Shown in pieces: positions 7,471 through 15,672 of a stretch of DNA of 64,000 nt. The notes below the pieces were generated by a model. The model did not search any database and had not been told where the DNA came from. It saw only the letters and a list, made by a program, of their open reading frames with translations. The DNA is taken from assembly GCA_944323165.1 (NCBI GenBank), contig CALURK010000001.1:181951-245950 (forward strand), read 5' to 3'. The DNA comes from Candidatus Gastranaerophilales bacterium (GTDB taxonomy: Bacteria > Cyanobacteriota > Vampirovibrionia > Gastranaerophilales > Gastranaerophilaceae). Positions within the stretch are counted from its first letter, which is position 1; each line of letters starts with the position of its first letter. The position numbers were made by a program, and so were the translations under genes.

Positions 7471-8373
7471 ATGTTTAACTTTTTTGACAAATTAAAAAAT
7501 ACCGTATCCAAAACAGCTCAGGCTTTAGTCGGAAATGTTGTTGATGCAGTTTCTTCTGAGGACGAGTTTTCGGACTTTGTTCTTGATGATATGGAAGATT
7601 TGTTGATAAGCGCTGATTTGGGGGTTGATTTTGCTTCCGAACTTGTTGATAAGCTCAGAAAACAATCTAGAATAAAACCTTCTGAAGTAAAAGAGTTTTT
7701 AGAAGATGAGTTTATGAAAATTCTGGAAGAGGCTGGTAGTTGTCAATTAAACTTTAAAAAGGATGCCTTAAACATATATTTTATAACAGGAGTTAACGGG
7801 GCTGGGAAAACTACTCTTATCGGAAAGCTTGCTTATCGTTTTAAACAGGAAGGTAAGAGGGTTTTGATTGCTGCGGGCGATACGTTCAGGGCTGCTGCGG
7901 AAGAGCAGGTTGATATTTGGTCAAAGCGTTCAGGGGCTGATATTGTAAGACGTGATAAGGCGGATCCGGCGTCTGTTGTTTATGAAGCTATTCAGAAGGC
8001 AAGGAATGAAAAGTATGATGTAATTCTTGTCGATACGGCGGGAAGATTGCAAAACAAATTTAATTTGATGGAAGAGCTTTCTAAAATTAAAAATGTTATA
8101 GATAAGAATGCTCCTGATGAATTAAGAGAAAGTATTCTTGTAATTGATGCAAATACCGGGCAAAACGGTTTGCAGCAGGCAAAAGTTTTTAAGGAATGCG
8201 TTAATTTGACGGCTGTTGCCTTAACAAAGTTAGACGGTTCGGCTAAAGGTGCGATAGTTCTTGCTATTGCAAAAGAGTTGGGGCTTCCTGTTAAGCTTGT
8301 TGGAGTTGGCGAGAAAATGGAAGATTTGAAAGACTTCGACTCTAAAGAATTTATTCAGGCTTTGTTTAAGTAA
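7471..8373 (+). CDS. ftsY: Signal recognition particle receptor FtsY
   Basis: FtsY is the SRP receptor GTPase that docks ribosome-SRP complexes at the inner membrane. The 300 residues form the N and G domains only. The G1 motif GVNGAGKTT is near residue 108, followed by DTFRAAAEEQV, DTAGRLQ, TKLDGSAKGA and the closing GVGEKMEDLKDFD. The long acidic A domain of Escherichia coli FtsY is absent; the first helix (MFNFFDKLKNTVSKTAQAL) is amphipathic and may serve for membrane binding. The gene follows nusB at 30 nt. Confidence 0.95.
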   Translation: MFNFFDKLKNTVSKTAQALVGNVVDAVSSEDEFSDFVLDDMEDLLISADLGVDFASELVDKLRKQSRIKPSEVKEFLEDEFMKILEEAGSCQLNFKKDALNIYFITGVNGAGKTTLIGKLAYRFKQEGKRVLIAAGDTFRAAAEEQVDIWSKRSGADIVRRDKADPASVVYEAIQKARNEKYDVILVDTAGRLQNKFNLMEELSKIKNVIDKNAPDELRESILVIDANTGQNGLQQAKVFKECVNLTAVALTKLDGSAKGAIVLAIAKELGLPVKLVGVGEKMEDLKDFDSKEFIQALFK

Positions 8374-8408
8374 TTGATTTACCCCTAATAATTGTTATAA
8401 TTTATTAT
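8374..8408 (+). promoter_or_regulatory. Leaderless-type promoter in front of the 366-residue protein
   Basis: TTGATT (8374-8379), 16-nt spacer, TATAAT (8396-8401), 7 nt, ATG (8409). It begins immediately after the ftsY stop. No Shine-Dalgarno is present. Confidence 0.65.
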
Positions 8409-9509
8409 ATGGATAGTTTTAGCATCGGAAAAATTTTAGCAGGATTAAGAAATCCTGAAATTTATCTAAAAAAACTTAAGCAAGAAGGAATTAACACAGG
8501 AGAGAGCGGCTTTAATACTTCGCTTTCACAACCTAAACCTACATTTACGCCAAGCCTTCAAGCAACAACTGCTCTTATGAACCAGCTTCAGATGAATCAG
8601 ATTGCAAGTATGGATAGGGCAATATATATCAGAAATTTGCTGGGACTTCCACAGACATTAGGTGAAATTCTTCTAGCAGCGCAAAATCCTAAAAGTCCGA
8701 TTATTAACAATATGTTGATAAATGATTTAAATCAGGAACTGCTAAAAAATCAGAAGCTGATAGCACAACTTTTTGACGAAACTACAGATATTAATGCTCT
8801 AACTCAGCAAAATATCCAAACTCAAATTGCGGGTTCTCAGAAAGATGCCGTAATGCTTATGTTTAGCGGGATGATACATATGCCTGCAATTTCTGAGATT
8901 ATACTCAAGAATAGCAAGCAAGCTGTAACAAGTTTAATTATAGCGATGGCGTCGGCTTCCAAAAACGGTATGACAGGAGATCAGATTAGGGAAAATTTGA
9001 GCATTATTAATTCTTGCATTTCGATGGCAGAGTCTAATAATCCGACTCAAACCCTGAAAAGCCTTATGCTTCTTTATTTGCCTTGGCTTCCTCTTAATGA
9101 GGGAGTAGGATTTGACCTTGAAGTAACTCCCCCTGATGGTGAAAATGAATCGAATGATTCAAGACTCACTGTGCTTATTCAGACGAAAAATTACGGAAAT
9201 GTGAAAGGTGTGTTTACTCTTACTACCTCAAACTCTGTTGATATTTATATAATTTGTTCGGAAGATTTTCCTAAAAGAACGCTTCAAAAAAGCTTGATGG
9301 AGGAAAGTTCTTCGCACGCGATGAATTCTACGATTGATATTGAAGCGGTTGAACCTAAAAATAAAGAACCAAAAGAAACTCAGGAGGCAAAAGTTAACCT
9401 TTCTGCTACTAACGAAATGAATCCTTACTTGCTTTTAATGGCGCATGCTTTTATAAGGAATACAATATTTATAGATTCTAATTCTATAGTAGAAGAGCCT
9501 AACTCTTAA
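8409..9509 (+). CDS. Hypothetical protein, possibly FliK-like at the C-terminus
   Basis: Not firmly recognised. The 366 residues carry no signal peptide or clear membrane helix. The first ~90 residues are Gln/Leu-rich and helical, and the middle (about 100-220) looks all-helical. A C-terminal domain (about 225-310) has alternating strands (LTVLIQTKNYGNVKGVFTL, SVDIYIICSEDFPKRTL). That layout resembles the FliK flagellar hook-length C-terminal domain, where LPP-E-LG is followed by strands and a helix. motA/motB elsewhere in the window make a flagellar role conceivable, but the resemblance is weak. It is convergent with the next gene and overlaps it by 11 nt. Confidence 0.5.
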   Translation: MDSFSIGKILAGLRNPEIYLKKLKQEGINTGESGFNTSLSQPKPTFTPSLQATTALMNQLQMNQIASMDRAIYIRNLLGLPQTLGEILLAAQNPKSPIINNMLINDLNQELLKNQKLIAQLFDETTDINALTQQNIQTQIAGSQKDAVMLMFSGMIHMPAISEIILKNSKQAVTSLIIAMASASKNGMTGDQIRENLSIINSCISMAESNNPTQTLKSLMLLYLPWLPLNEGVGFDLEVTPPDGENESNDSRLTVLIQTKNYGNVKGVFTLTTSNSVDIYIICSEDFPKRTLQKSLMEESSSHAMNSTIDIEAVEPKNKEPKETQEAKVNLSATNEMNPYLLLMAHAFIRNTIFIDSNSIVEEPNS

Positions 9510-10548
9510 TCGGAATTCTTTTTGCCAGTTGTGTAGAAAGTATTATCGCTTTTTCTGCAAAAATTAAAGGCAGATGGTTAACATCACCCTGAATAGATAC
9601 GGTAGATCTGTTGTATGTCAATCTTTCACTGGTTCCTGCGACGATAAGTCCTTCTATTGTTTTAATAAATCTGTCATAAATGTTATCAATTGATAAACTT
9701 TTTACAAGAGCTTCATTCTTGACAGGAACAATTGCCCAGTTAATACGACCTCCGCCGGCTAAGAAATCATTTATTTGTTCAGGAATGATGTTTAAATTGT
9801 TAGGATTATTATATGCGTCAAATGATATCAAATCCGCTCCGGCTTCGATAGGTATTTTCCAGTCACATTTTTCAAAACATTGAATGCCTACTTTAGCGTC
9901 AAGGCTATGAATTTTTGATATAACTTTTGAAAGCATATTAACAATAACCTCTCTTGTTACATCTTCATTTTCCCTTTTAACATCTCCGACTTTATAAAGC
10001 AAAGGTTCTTCTAATAGAATAAGAGGTCTGGTCTCCGGTGATATTTCCCGAATTTTGTTAATAATCCACATAGCTTTTATGCTTACCGCCTGTATGATGA
10101 CTTTACGGTAATATCTGTCTGCAAGTAGCTGAGAATTTTCTTTTGTTGTAATTCTTTGTGAAACAGTGAATGGACCTGCCAAATTTACAACGGTTTCCTT
10201 AGGTCTAATTCTGTCTATGATTTGGTAATATTTGTTTAGAAAAAAAGCGTCAAATGCGAATTTTGAAAGATTTTCCATTGTTGGATTATTGAACGCTGTA
10301 TCCATAACAACAAGTTTATGTTTTAATTCAGGTCCATCATCATCTTTAAAAATAACTTTTTTATCCTTAAAATAAACCCCCGGAATATTCATTAAAGTTC
10401 GTTTTATCAATGTTTCTTCAGGGGAGGCATTGGGTAAATTGGGTAAAAAAGGTATATTCTCAAAAAGCTTTACCATCATTTTGGTTGCAGCCTTATCAGT
10501 ATTGTATGGTAAATCTCCAATAGGTAAACACCTGAAATTTTTATTCAT
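9499..10548 (-). CDS. MetE/UroD-fold protein (cobalamin-independent methionine synthase-like)
   Basis: A 349-residue single-domain protein of the UROD/MetE-like TIM-barrel superfamily. The N-terminus LPIGDLPYNTDKAATKMM and the phrase IPFLPNLPNASPEE match the opening of the short methionine-synthase-II-like proteins. LAGPFTVSQRI, LLEEPLL and GADLISFDAYNNP fit strand-end positions of the barrel. True MetE is twice as long and uses a zinc site of His, Cys and Cys; here QCFEKCDW offers a possible Cys pair, but the zinc set cannot be confirmed. Methyl transfer to or from a thiol is the likely chemistry, with substrate unknown. An rplI terminator lies upstream. Confidence 0.7.
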   Translation of the reverse strand: MNKNFRCLPIGDLPYNTDKAATKMMVKLFENIPFLPNLPNASPEETLIKRTLMNIPGVYFKDKKVIFKDDDGPELKHKLVVMDTAFNNPTMENLSKFAFDAFFLNKYYQIIDRIRPKETVVNLAGPFTVSQRITTKENSQLLADRYYRKVIIQAVSIKAMWIINKIREISPETRPLILLEEPLLYKVGDVKRENEDVTREVIVNMLSKVISKIHSLDAKVGIQCFEKCDWKIPIEAGADLISFDAYNNPNNLNIIPEQINDFLAGGGRINWAIVPVKNEALVKSLSIDNIYDRFIKTIEGLIVAGTSERLTYNRSTVSIQGDVNHLPLIFAEKAIILSTQLAKRIPIKS

Positions 10549-10569
10549 TTTAGCTCTTTCTCTATAAAA

Positions 10570-10606
10570 AACGTGCCGATATTATCTGTCGGCACGTTCT
10601 TTTTTT
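10570..10606 (-). terminator. Intrinsic terminator of rplI (bidirectional appearance)
   Basis: Stem AACGTGCCGA / TCGGCACGTT with a 9-nt loop, flanked by A-rich and T-rich tracts on both sides. It lies 10-46 nt after the rplI stop. Confidence 0.85.
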
Positions 10607-10615
10607 ATTTAATAA

Positions 10616-11110
10616 CTATGCTTCGACTTCTTCAGTTTCTTCTACAGATTCTTTTACAACTTCAGAAGCTGTAACGATAACTTTTAATTCTGATTTAACT
10701 TTAGAAGTTAATTTGATTAGCATTGTGAATTCTCCAATTTTGTTAATTGGAGCGTTCAAAGAAACAGTTTTTCTGTCAATTTCAATGTTATGTTTTTCTT
10801 TTAATTCTTCGCACAATTTTTTAGTAGTTATTGTACCAAATAATTTACCACTTTCACCGGCTTTAGCAGATAATTCAATAGAACCGATTTTTTCAATTTG
10901 TTCAGCTTTAGCCAAAGCTTCTTGGTGTAATTTTTCTTGTTTAGCTTTTAGTCTTGCAATATTTTGTTCTCTGTTTTTCAAGGCGCCTTCAGTAGCGATC
11001 TCAGCGTAATTTTTAGGAATAAGATAGTTTCTTGCGTAACCGTCTTTTACGTTTACTACATCACCGGCTTCACCAATGTTTTGAACTTCTTTTTTCAATA
11101 TTACTTGCAT
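10616..11110 (-). CDS. rplI: 50S ribosomal protein L9
   Basis: L9 binds 23S rRNA near the L1 stalk and extends far from the ribosome surface. The N-terminal domain begins MQVILKKEVQNIGEAGDVVNVKDG with the invariant GYARNYLIPKNYA. A charged connecting helix (about 45-75) and the C-terminal domain follow, including GSIELSAKAGESGKLFGTIT and a KTVSLNAPINKIGEF-like strand. At 164 residues it is slightly longer than usual because of an acidic tail (VKESVEETEEVEA). The Shine-Dalgarno AAAGGAG is strong, and the gene ends at a clear terminator. Confidence 0.96.
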   Translation of the reverse strand: MQVILKKEVQNIGEAGDVVNVKDGYARNYLIPKNYAEIATEGALKNREQNIARLKAKQEKLHQEALAKAEQIEKIGSIELSAKAGESGKLFGTITTKKLCEELKEKHNIEIDRKTVSLNAPINKIGEFTMLIKLTSKVKSELKVIVTASEVVKESVEETEEVEA

Positions 11111-11228
11111 ATTCTTTTTTCTCCTTTAACTATTATTGGGCTAGTATAGAATTTATCATAACTAAAAAAACATTAATTGTCGAGTACCCATGCTTTTTGA
11201 GCTTAAAATATCTTAACTACTTCTGTTC

Positions 11229-12977
11229 TTATTTCAAGTTGTGTATAGCAGTTATGACAATTTCTGCGGCTTCTTCCGGCTTCATTGCAGTTTTTTCATC
11301 GGTTTCACGAGTCTTGAATTCAACATTTCCTTCAGAAATTGATTTACCTACAATAATCTGGTAAGGGAAACCGATTAAATCTGCGTCTTTGAATTTAACT
11401 CCAGCGCGCTCATCTCTATCATCTATTACTACTTCCGCACCGTGTTTCTTCAAGGTTATGTAAATATCATTTGCAACTCTCATTTGTTCTTCGTCTTTAG
11501 TGCTTACAGGAATTACGATAACGTGATATGGCGCAATAGCCAGAGGCCATTTGATTCCGTGCTCGTCATAGTGTGCCTCAACTGCAGCCGCTGCAGTTCT
11601 TGAGATACCGATTCCGTAACATCCCATTATATAAGGCTGTGCTTTACCGTTTTGGTCAAGATATACCGCGTTCATCGGTTTTGAATACTTGGTTCCGAGT
11701 TGGAAAATGTTACCGACCTCAATACCTCTTGTGACTTTTAGAGGTTTACCGCATTGAGGACAAAGTTCCCCTGCTTCTGCAAGACGTATATCCGTAACAA
11801 TTTGAGGCAAATTAACTTCTTTTCCCCAATTGTAACCAACGCCGTGTTTGTCTTTTTGGTTAATTCCGATTACAAAATTTTTCAGATCTTTAACGGTTTC
11901 ATCTGCTACAACAGTAATTTCGTATCCGTTATATTCTTTTAATCCTTTTGGTCCAATGAATCCTTTTTCTGCTTCAAATCCATTTAATGCCATCATTTCT
12001 TCAATTTCGCCTGCAGTTGCAATTCTTATATCAGAGCCACCAACTGCGTTCATTAATTTTGTTTCTTCTACTTGCTTATCACCTCTTATTAAGGCAAGCA
12101 CAGGCTTTTTATCTACAATGTAGACAAGTGTTTTTACGATTAATGTTGCAGGGATTTTTAAGAAATCGCACAATTCTTCAATTGAATGAGTTTCAGGTGT
12201 GTCAACTATTTGGGCGTTTTTCCAATCCCCAATAATTTTTGCACCCTCAGGGAGTTTTGAAATTGCGTGATTTGAGTTTGCTGAATAATCGCAGCTGTCG
12301 CAGTAGAATACGTCATTTTCTCCTGCGTCAGTATCTGTAATAACCATAAATTCATGGCTTACGCTTCCGCCGATTGCTCCTGAATCTGATTGGACCATTT
12401 TTGTGTTCAAGCCACATCTTTTGAAAATCTTTGTGTAAGCTTGTGCCATATTTTCGTATTCTTTTTCCAAACCTTCTTGAGTCATGTCAAAACTGTAGGC
12501 GTCCTTCATGATGAATTCACGTCCTCTTAAAAGTCCGAAGCGAGGACGAACTTCATCTCTGAATTTTGACTGAATTTGATACAAATTTACAGGTAATTGT
12601 TTGTAAGATTTTAAACCATCTCTTGCAATTGAGGTTATAATTTCTTCGTGAGTCGGTCCGAGGCACATTTCGCGGTTGTGTCTATCTCTAAGACGCATAA
12701 GCTCTTTTCCGTAAACTTCCCATCTGCCTGATTCTTCCCAAAGTTCTTTTGGTTGAACAAAAGGCATTAAAAGTTCTTGAGCTCCTGCTGCGTCCATTTC
12801 TTCTCGAACGATATTTTCAATTTTTTTCAAAACACGCCACATTAGGGGTAAGTAATTATAAACCCCTGAAGTAAGTTTTCTTATATATCCTGCTCTAACT
12901 AGCATTTTATGAGAAATAACTTCCGCATCTGACGGAAATTCTCTTAGAGTTTGTACAAACAATTTTGACATTTTCAT
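11229..12977 (-). CDS. proS: Prolyl-tRNA synthetase
   Basis: Bacterial-type class II ProRS charging tRNA-Pro, 582 residues. Motif 1 lies in the GYIRKLTSGVYNYLPLMWRV region, motif 2 is FRDEVRPRFGLLRGREFIMKD (from about residue 137), and motif 3 is MGCYGIGISRT near residue 440. Between motifs 2 and 3 sits the editing (INS) domain, about residues 225-385, that clears Ala-tRNA-Pro. The C-terminal anticodon-binding domain contains DDRDERAGVKFKDADLIGFP. A Shine-Dalgarno-like AGGGG lies 11 nt before the ATG. rplI lies downstream on the same strand with its own promoter. Confidence 0.96.
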   Translation of the reverse strand: MKMSKLFVQTLREFPSDAEVISHKMLVRAGYIRKLTSGVYNYLPLMWRVLKKIENIVREEMDAAGAQELLMPFVQPKELWEESGRWEVYGKELMRLRDRHNREMCLGPTHEEIITSIARDGLKSYKQLPVNLYQIQSKFRDEVRPRFGLLRGREFIMKDAYSFDMTQEGLEKEYENMAQAYTKIFKRCGLNTKMVQSDSGAIGGSVSHEFMVITDTDAGENDVFYCDSCDYSANSNHAISKLPEGAKIIGDWKNAQIVDTPETHSIEELCDFLKIPATLIVKTLVYIVDKKPVLALIRGDKQVEETKLMNAVGGSDIRIATAGEIEEMMALNGFEAEKGFIGPKGLKEYNGYEITVVADETVKDLKNFVIGINQKDKHGVGYNWGKEVNLPQIVTDIRLAEAGELCPQCGKPLKVTRGIEVGNIFQLGTKYSKPMNAVYLDQNGKAQPYIMGCYGIGISRTAAAAVEAHYDEHGIKWPLAIAPYHVIVIPVSTKDEEQMRVANDIYITLKKHGAEVVIDDRDERAGVKFKDADLIGFPYQIIVGKSISEGNVEFKTRETDEKTAMKPEEAAEIVITAIHNLK

Positions 12978-13090
12978 GATTTCATATTCCCCTTTTTGAT
13001 TTCAAATTCAAATAAATTTTACCATGAAAATATAAAACTTCTAATTTTATTAAAGAAGAGGTAAGTTTTGTAAATTGCCCGATAAAGTTA

Positions 13091-13119
13091 TTGCAGAAAA
13101 ATTCATAGTGTGGTAGAAT
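13091..13119 (+). promoter_or_regulatory. Promoter of the 80-residue protein / ribF transcript
   Basis: TTGCAG (13091-13096), 17-nt spacer, TAGAAT (13114-13119). It predicts a leader of about 65 nt ending in the Shine-Dalgarno AGGGG. Confidence 0.5.
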
Positions 13120-13190
13120 TATTATGCGGAACGGATTAAACCATAAAAAGTATTTTCTGTTTTGTGTGGTATTAAAAAAAAGGGGTGACT

Positions 13191-13433
13191 ATGCTAGTTT
13201 CTGCGATATCATTAAATGACAATAACGGTTACAACGTAAGTAGCAATATGCCGTTTTATAACAGCCGTTCTAATGAAACTATCGGGGATACTGCATTTAA
13301 TTCTTTAACTCCTTATACAAGCAAAAAAGTTGCTTCTTCTGATAAATTACCTCAGGTTTTTGATAATATTAACGAATGGCAAAATTTCTGTCATAATCAG
13401 ATTTTAGGCGGAAAACTTAACGTCATTGCATAG
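13191..13433 (+). CDS. Small hypothetical protein
   Basis: Not recognised. I take the ATG at 13191, because the Shine-Dalgarno AGGGG lies 6 nt before it. A GTG at 13185 would overlap that site. The 80 residues are polar (Asn, Ser, Thr-rich), with no signal peptide or membrane helix. The N-terminus MLVSAISLNDNNGYN loosely resembles the MRI-x-P-[I/V]-S starts seen in two other proteins of this window. The C-terminal part (LPQVFDNINEWQNFCHNQIL) looks helical. ribF begins 8 nt after the stop, so the pair is probably cotranscribed. Confidence 0.6.
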   Translation: MLVSAISLNDNNGYNVSSNMPFYNSRSNETIGDTAFNSLTPYTSKKVASSDKLPQVFDNINEWQNFCHNQILGGKLNVIA

Positions 13434-13441
13434 TTTGTTTT

Positions 13442-14284
13442 ATGAATAGAGGGTTGATTTTAGGTTTTTTTGATGGTGTACATGTTGCGCATCAGACCGT
13501 TATTTTGTCTGCTGTTAATTATGCCAGAAAGACTTCTTTGATTACGTTTAAAGAATCTCCGTCAGTTTATTTTAACCTTGAATGTGAGTATATTTATCCT
13601 AGAGAAAAGTCTGTCGAGAAGATTAAGAGTCTTGGTGTTGATGAAGTTGTAGAGCTTGATTTTCCTCAAATTGCAGATATGAATGCAGACGATTATATTA
13701 AATTCTTGATAGATAAGTATAATCCGGTTTCAATTTCTACCGGATTTAACCATACTTTTGGTAAAAATAAGTCGGGAAATCCGGAGTTATTAAGGGCATG
13801 CTCTACAAAATATGGGTATAAATATTTTTGTATTGAGCCTCAAGAATATGAAGGTGAGGTTGTGAGTTCTACCCTTATAAAAAAATATTTGAAAGAGGGA
13901 AAGATTGAAATTGCTAATAGACTTCTCGGAAGTAATTTCTGTTTGGAAGGAGAAGTTGTTCATGGTGCTCAAATCGGAAGGACAATAGGGTTTCCGACAG
14001 CTAATATAAGTTATCCGAAAGATATTGTAAAAATTCCTTTCGGAGTTTATTCAGGGCTAGTCGGGGAAAGGCATGCCATGATTAATTGGGGTATGAAACC
14101 TACTGTTAACAATACAAAAGAGCCTGTTGTTGAGGTTCATATTTTGGGGTATGAAGGTGATTTGTATGGTAAGGTTTTGGAAGTTGAAATTTTGAAGAAA
14201 ATACGTGATGAGAAGAAGTTTAATTCACTTGAGGAATTAAGGGAGCAAATAGAAAAGGATAAGAGCGAATGCTTAAAGTCGTAA
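13442..14284 (+). CDS. ribF: Bifunctional riboflavin kinase / FAD synthetase
   Basis: Makes FMN from riboflavin and then FAD. The N-terminal adenylyltransferase domain begins directly at GFFDGVHVAHQ (residues 8-18; the usual form is G-N-F-D-G-V-H-x-G-H), with STGFNHTFGKNKSGN as its second nucleotide site and VSSTLIKKYLKEGKIEIANRLLG as the linker. The flavokinase domain (from about 160) has EVVHGAQIGRTIGFPTANI and VEVHILGY. At 280 residues it lacks about 20 N-terminal residues found in many RibF proteins. It overlaps the following formyltransferase-like gene by 16 nt. Confidence 0.92.
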   Translation: MNRGLILGFFDGVHVAHQTVILSAVNYARKTSLITFKESPSVYFNLECEYIYPREKSVEKIKSLGVDEVVELDFPQIADMNADDYIKFLIDKYNPVSISTGFNHTFGKNKSGNPELLRACSTKYGYKYFCIEPQEYEGEVVSSTLIKKYLKEGKIEIANRLLGSNFCLEGEVVHGAQIGRTIGFPTANISYPKDIVKIPFGVYSGLVGERHAMINWGMKPTVNNTKEPVVEVHILGYEGDLYGKVLEVEILKKIRDEKKFNSLEELREQIEKDKSECLKS

Positions 14285-15222
14285 TTATAGGATATGGTGA
14301 AATGTTCACTAATCTAATAGCAGGAACACTTGATGCCGGGTGTAAAATTGCAGGTGTCTTAAGAAAGGATACGGTTAAATATCATCCTTTGTTGAGGAAG
14401 ATTAGAGATACTTTCAATCCTTCAATTGAATATAATTATATAAAGAGTTATTCAATTCCTGAAATTGAGGCGAGGGGGGTAAACACAAAGGAGTTTAAAA
14501 AAGCACTTTTGGAGATTAATCCAGATATAATCCTTGTTGGTTCTTGGGGTGAGAAGATTGGTAAGGAAATCTATGATTTGCCTAAAATTGCTACAATAAA
14601 CGCACATCCGTCTTTGCTTCCAAAATATAGGGGGCCAAATCCTTATTTTTGGACGATTAGAAATCAAGAACAGCAGAGCGGTGTTACGTTTCATTTGGTT
14701 GATAAGGGTATAGATACGGGGGCAATTTTAGCTCAGGAAGAGATTAAGATTTACCCTTCAGATACGGGAAAATCTTTAAAAGAAAGGACTGTACTTGTAT
14801 CACGCGGAGTTGTTTGTGAACTTTTGAACGCTTTAAGGGAAGATGTTATTATTCCTCTACAACAAAGGGAAGATAGAGCAAGTTATTATTCTCATCCTGA
14901 GGGGCTGGAACTTGATTTTTCAAAATCTTCGCACGAAAATGAGGCCCTTATAAGAGCAATTTATCCTTGGGGTGAAGCGTATTTTTACCATAATGACACT
15001 TGCTTGGCGGTAAAAGGTCATCAGGCGGAAATCCTTGAAAATAACACAACATACAATCAAGCTGGAACGATAACGGATATTGATTTGAAAAATAAGACTC
15101 TGGGTATTTTATGTGCGGATAATAAAATTGTGAAATTTAATGTTGTACTGTATAACCGCTATGACAGATTATTTACTGCAAATTATTTAAAAAGAGAGGT
15201 GAAAGTCGGGGATATAATTTAG
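14269..15222 (+). CDS. Formyltransferase-family protein, Fmt-like
   Basis: A 317-residue protein with the two-domain layout of methionyl-tRNA formyltransferase. The Rossmann-type N-terminal domain has NAHPSLLPKYRGPNPYFW around residues 112-128 and DKGIDTGAIL near 145, which are the formyl-donor and catalytic loops (Asn, His, Asp). A C-terminal OB-like domain starts near 215. The N-terminus lacks the GTPxFA signature of true Fmt, and GPNP replaces GAAP. It may therefore formylate another amine, such as a sugar nucleotide, rather than Met-tRNA. It overlaps ribF by 16 nt. No other fmt is in the window, so the choice stays open. Confidence 0.75.
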   Translation: MLKVVIIGYGEMFTNLIAGTLDAGCKIAGVLRKDTVKYHPLLRKIRDTFNPSIEYNYIKSYSIPEIEARGVNTKEFKKALLEINPDIILVGSWGEKIGKEIYDLPKIATINAHPSLLPKYRGPNPYFWTIRNQEQQSGVTFHLVDKGIDTGAILAQEEIKIYPSDTGKSLKERTVLVSRGVVCELLNALREDVIIPLQQREDRASYYSHPEGLELDFSKSSHENEALIRAIYPWGEAYFYHNDTCLAVKGHQAEILENNTTYNQAGTITDIDLKNKTLGILCADNKIVKFNVVLYNRYDRLFTANYLKREVKVGDII

Positions 15223-15575
15223 AGCTTATCCCACTCTCCGTTTTCTATAAGTCTTCTGATTTCGGCTTTAACATCAGGATCATCAGTTTGTGATTGTAAT
15301 TCTTTTATAAGTTTTTCCTTCTCTGCTTCTGTAAGCGTTTCTATTTTGGGATTTTTACCTGTAATTCGTTTTATCTCATCTTTAATTGGCGGAGGTGTTT
15401 TCTTTTTGTTTTTTATGGCTAAAATTGCAGCTGCGGTTATTCCAACTGCTGCAAGAGATGCAAGTACAACTTTGGTGGAAACTGTTTTATCCTTTGTTTC
15501 TTCTTTTTTGCCTTCCTTATTTTGTGCTTTTGGAATGTAAGTATTTGTTTTTATCGGCTCAATTTGGGTAGACAT
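15219..15575 (-). CDS. Small single-pass membrane protein with a TYIPK motif
   Basis: Not recognised. The 118 residues comprise a polar N-terminus containing NTYIPK, a Lys/Glu-rich stretch, one membrane helix (about residues 34-54, VVLASLAAVGITAAAILAI), a KNKKK stop-transfer, and a helical, acidic C-terminal half. The Shine-Dalgarno AAGAAGGTGA precedes the ATG. The Y-I-P-[S/K] motif recurs in the large membrane protein near 45-47 kb and in the HELGH protein near 55 kb. It overlaps the convergent formyltransferase-like gene by 4 nt. Confidence 0.65.
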   Translation of the reverse strand: MSTQIEPIKTNTYIPKAQNKEGKKEETKDKTVSTKVVLASLAAVGITAAAILAIKNKKKTPPPIKDEIKRITGKNPKIETLTEAEKEKLIKELQSQTDDPDVKAEIRRLIENGEWDKL

Positions 15576-15625
15576 AATTCACCTTCTTAAATATATAAAA
15601 ACATGTAATCGGTAAAAATTGCTGT

Positions 15626-15655
15626 TTGACACTTATGATTATTTATTTTTATAAT
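15626..15655 (+). promoter_or_regulatory. Strong consensus promoter of the PLP lyase gene
   Basis: Exact TTGACA (15626-15631), 18-nt spacer, exact TATAAT (15650-15655), followed by the Shine-Dalgarno GAGAGGT. It is the best sigma70 promoter in the window. Confidence 0.75.
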
Positions 15656-15672
15656 TACTCGAGAGGTATGTT

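Noticed and set aside
13091..13441. FMN riboswitch before ribF
   Set aside because: The leader is only about 65 nt and lacks the conserved RFN element sequences. The gene ahead of ribF is a short protein gene.
14269..15222. True methionyl-tRNA formyltransferase (fmt)
   Set aside because: The usual GTPxFA start and GAAP loop are absent, so I annotate only the formyltransferase family.
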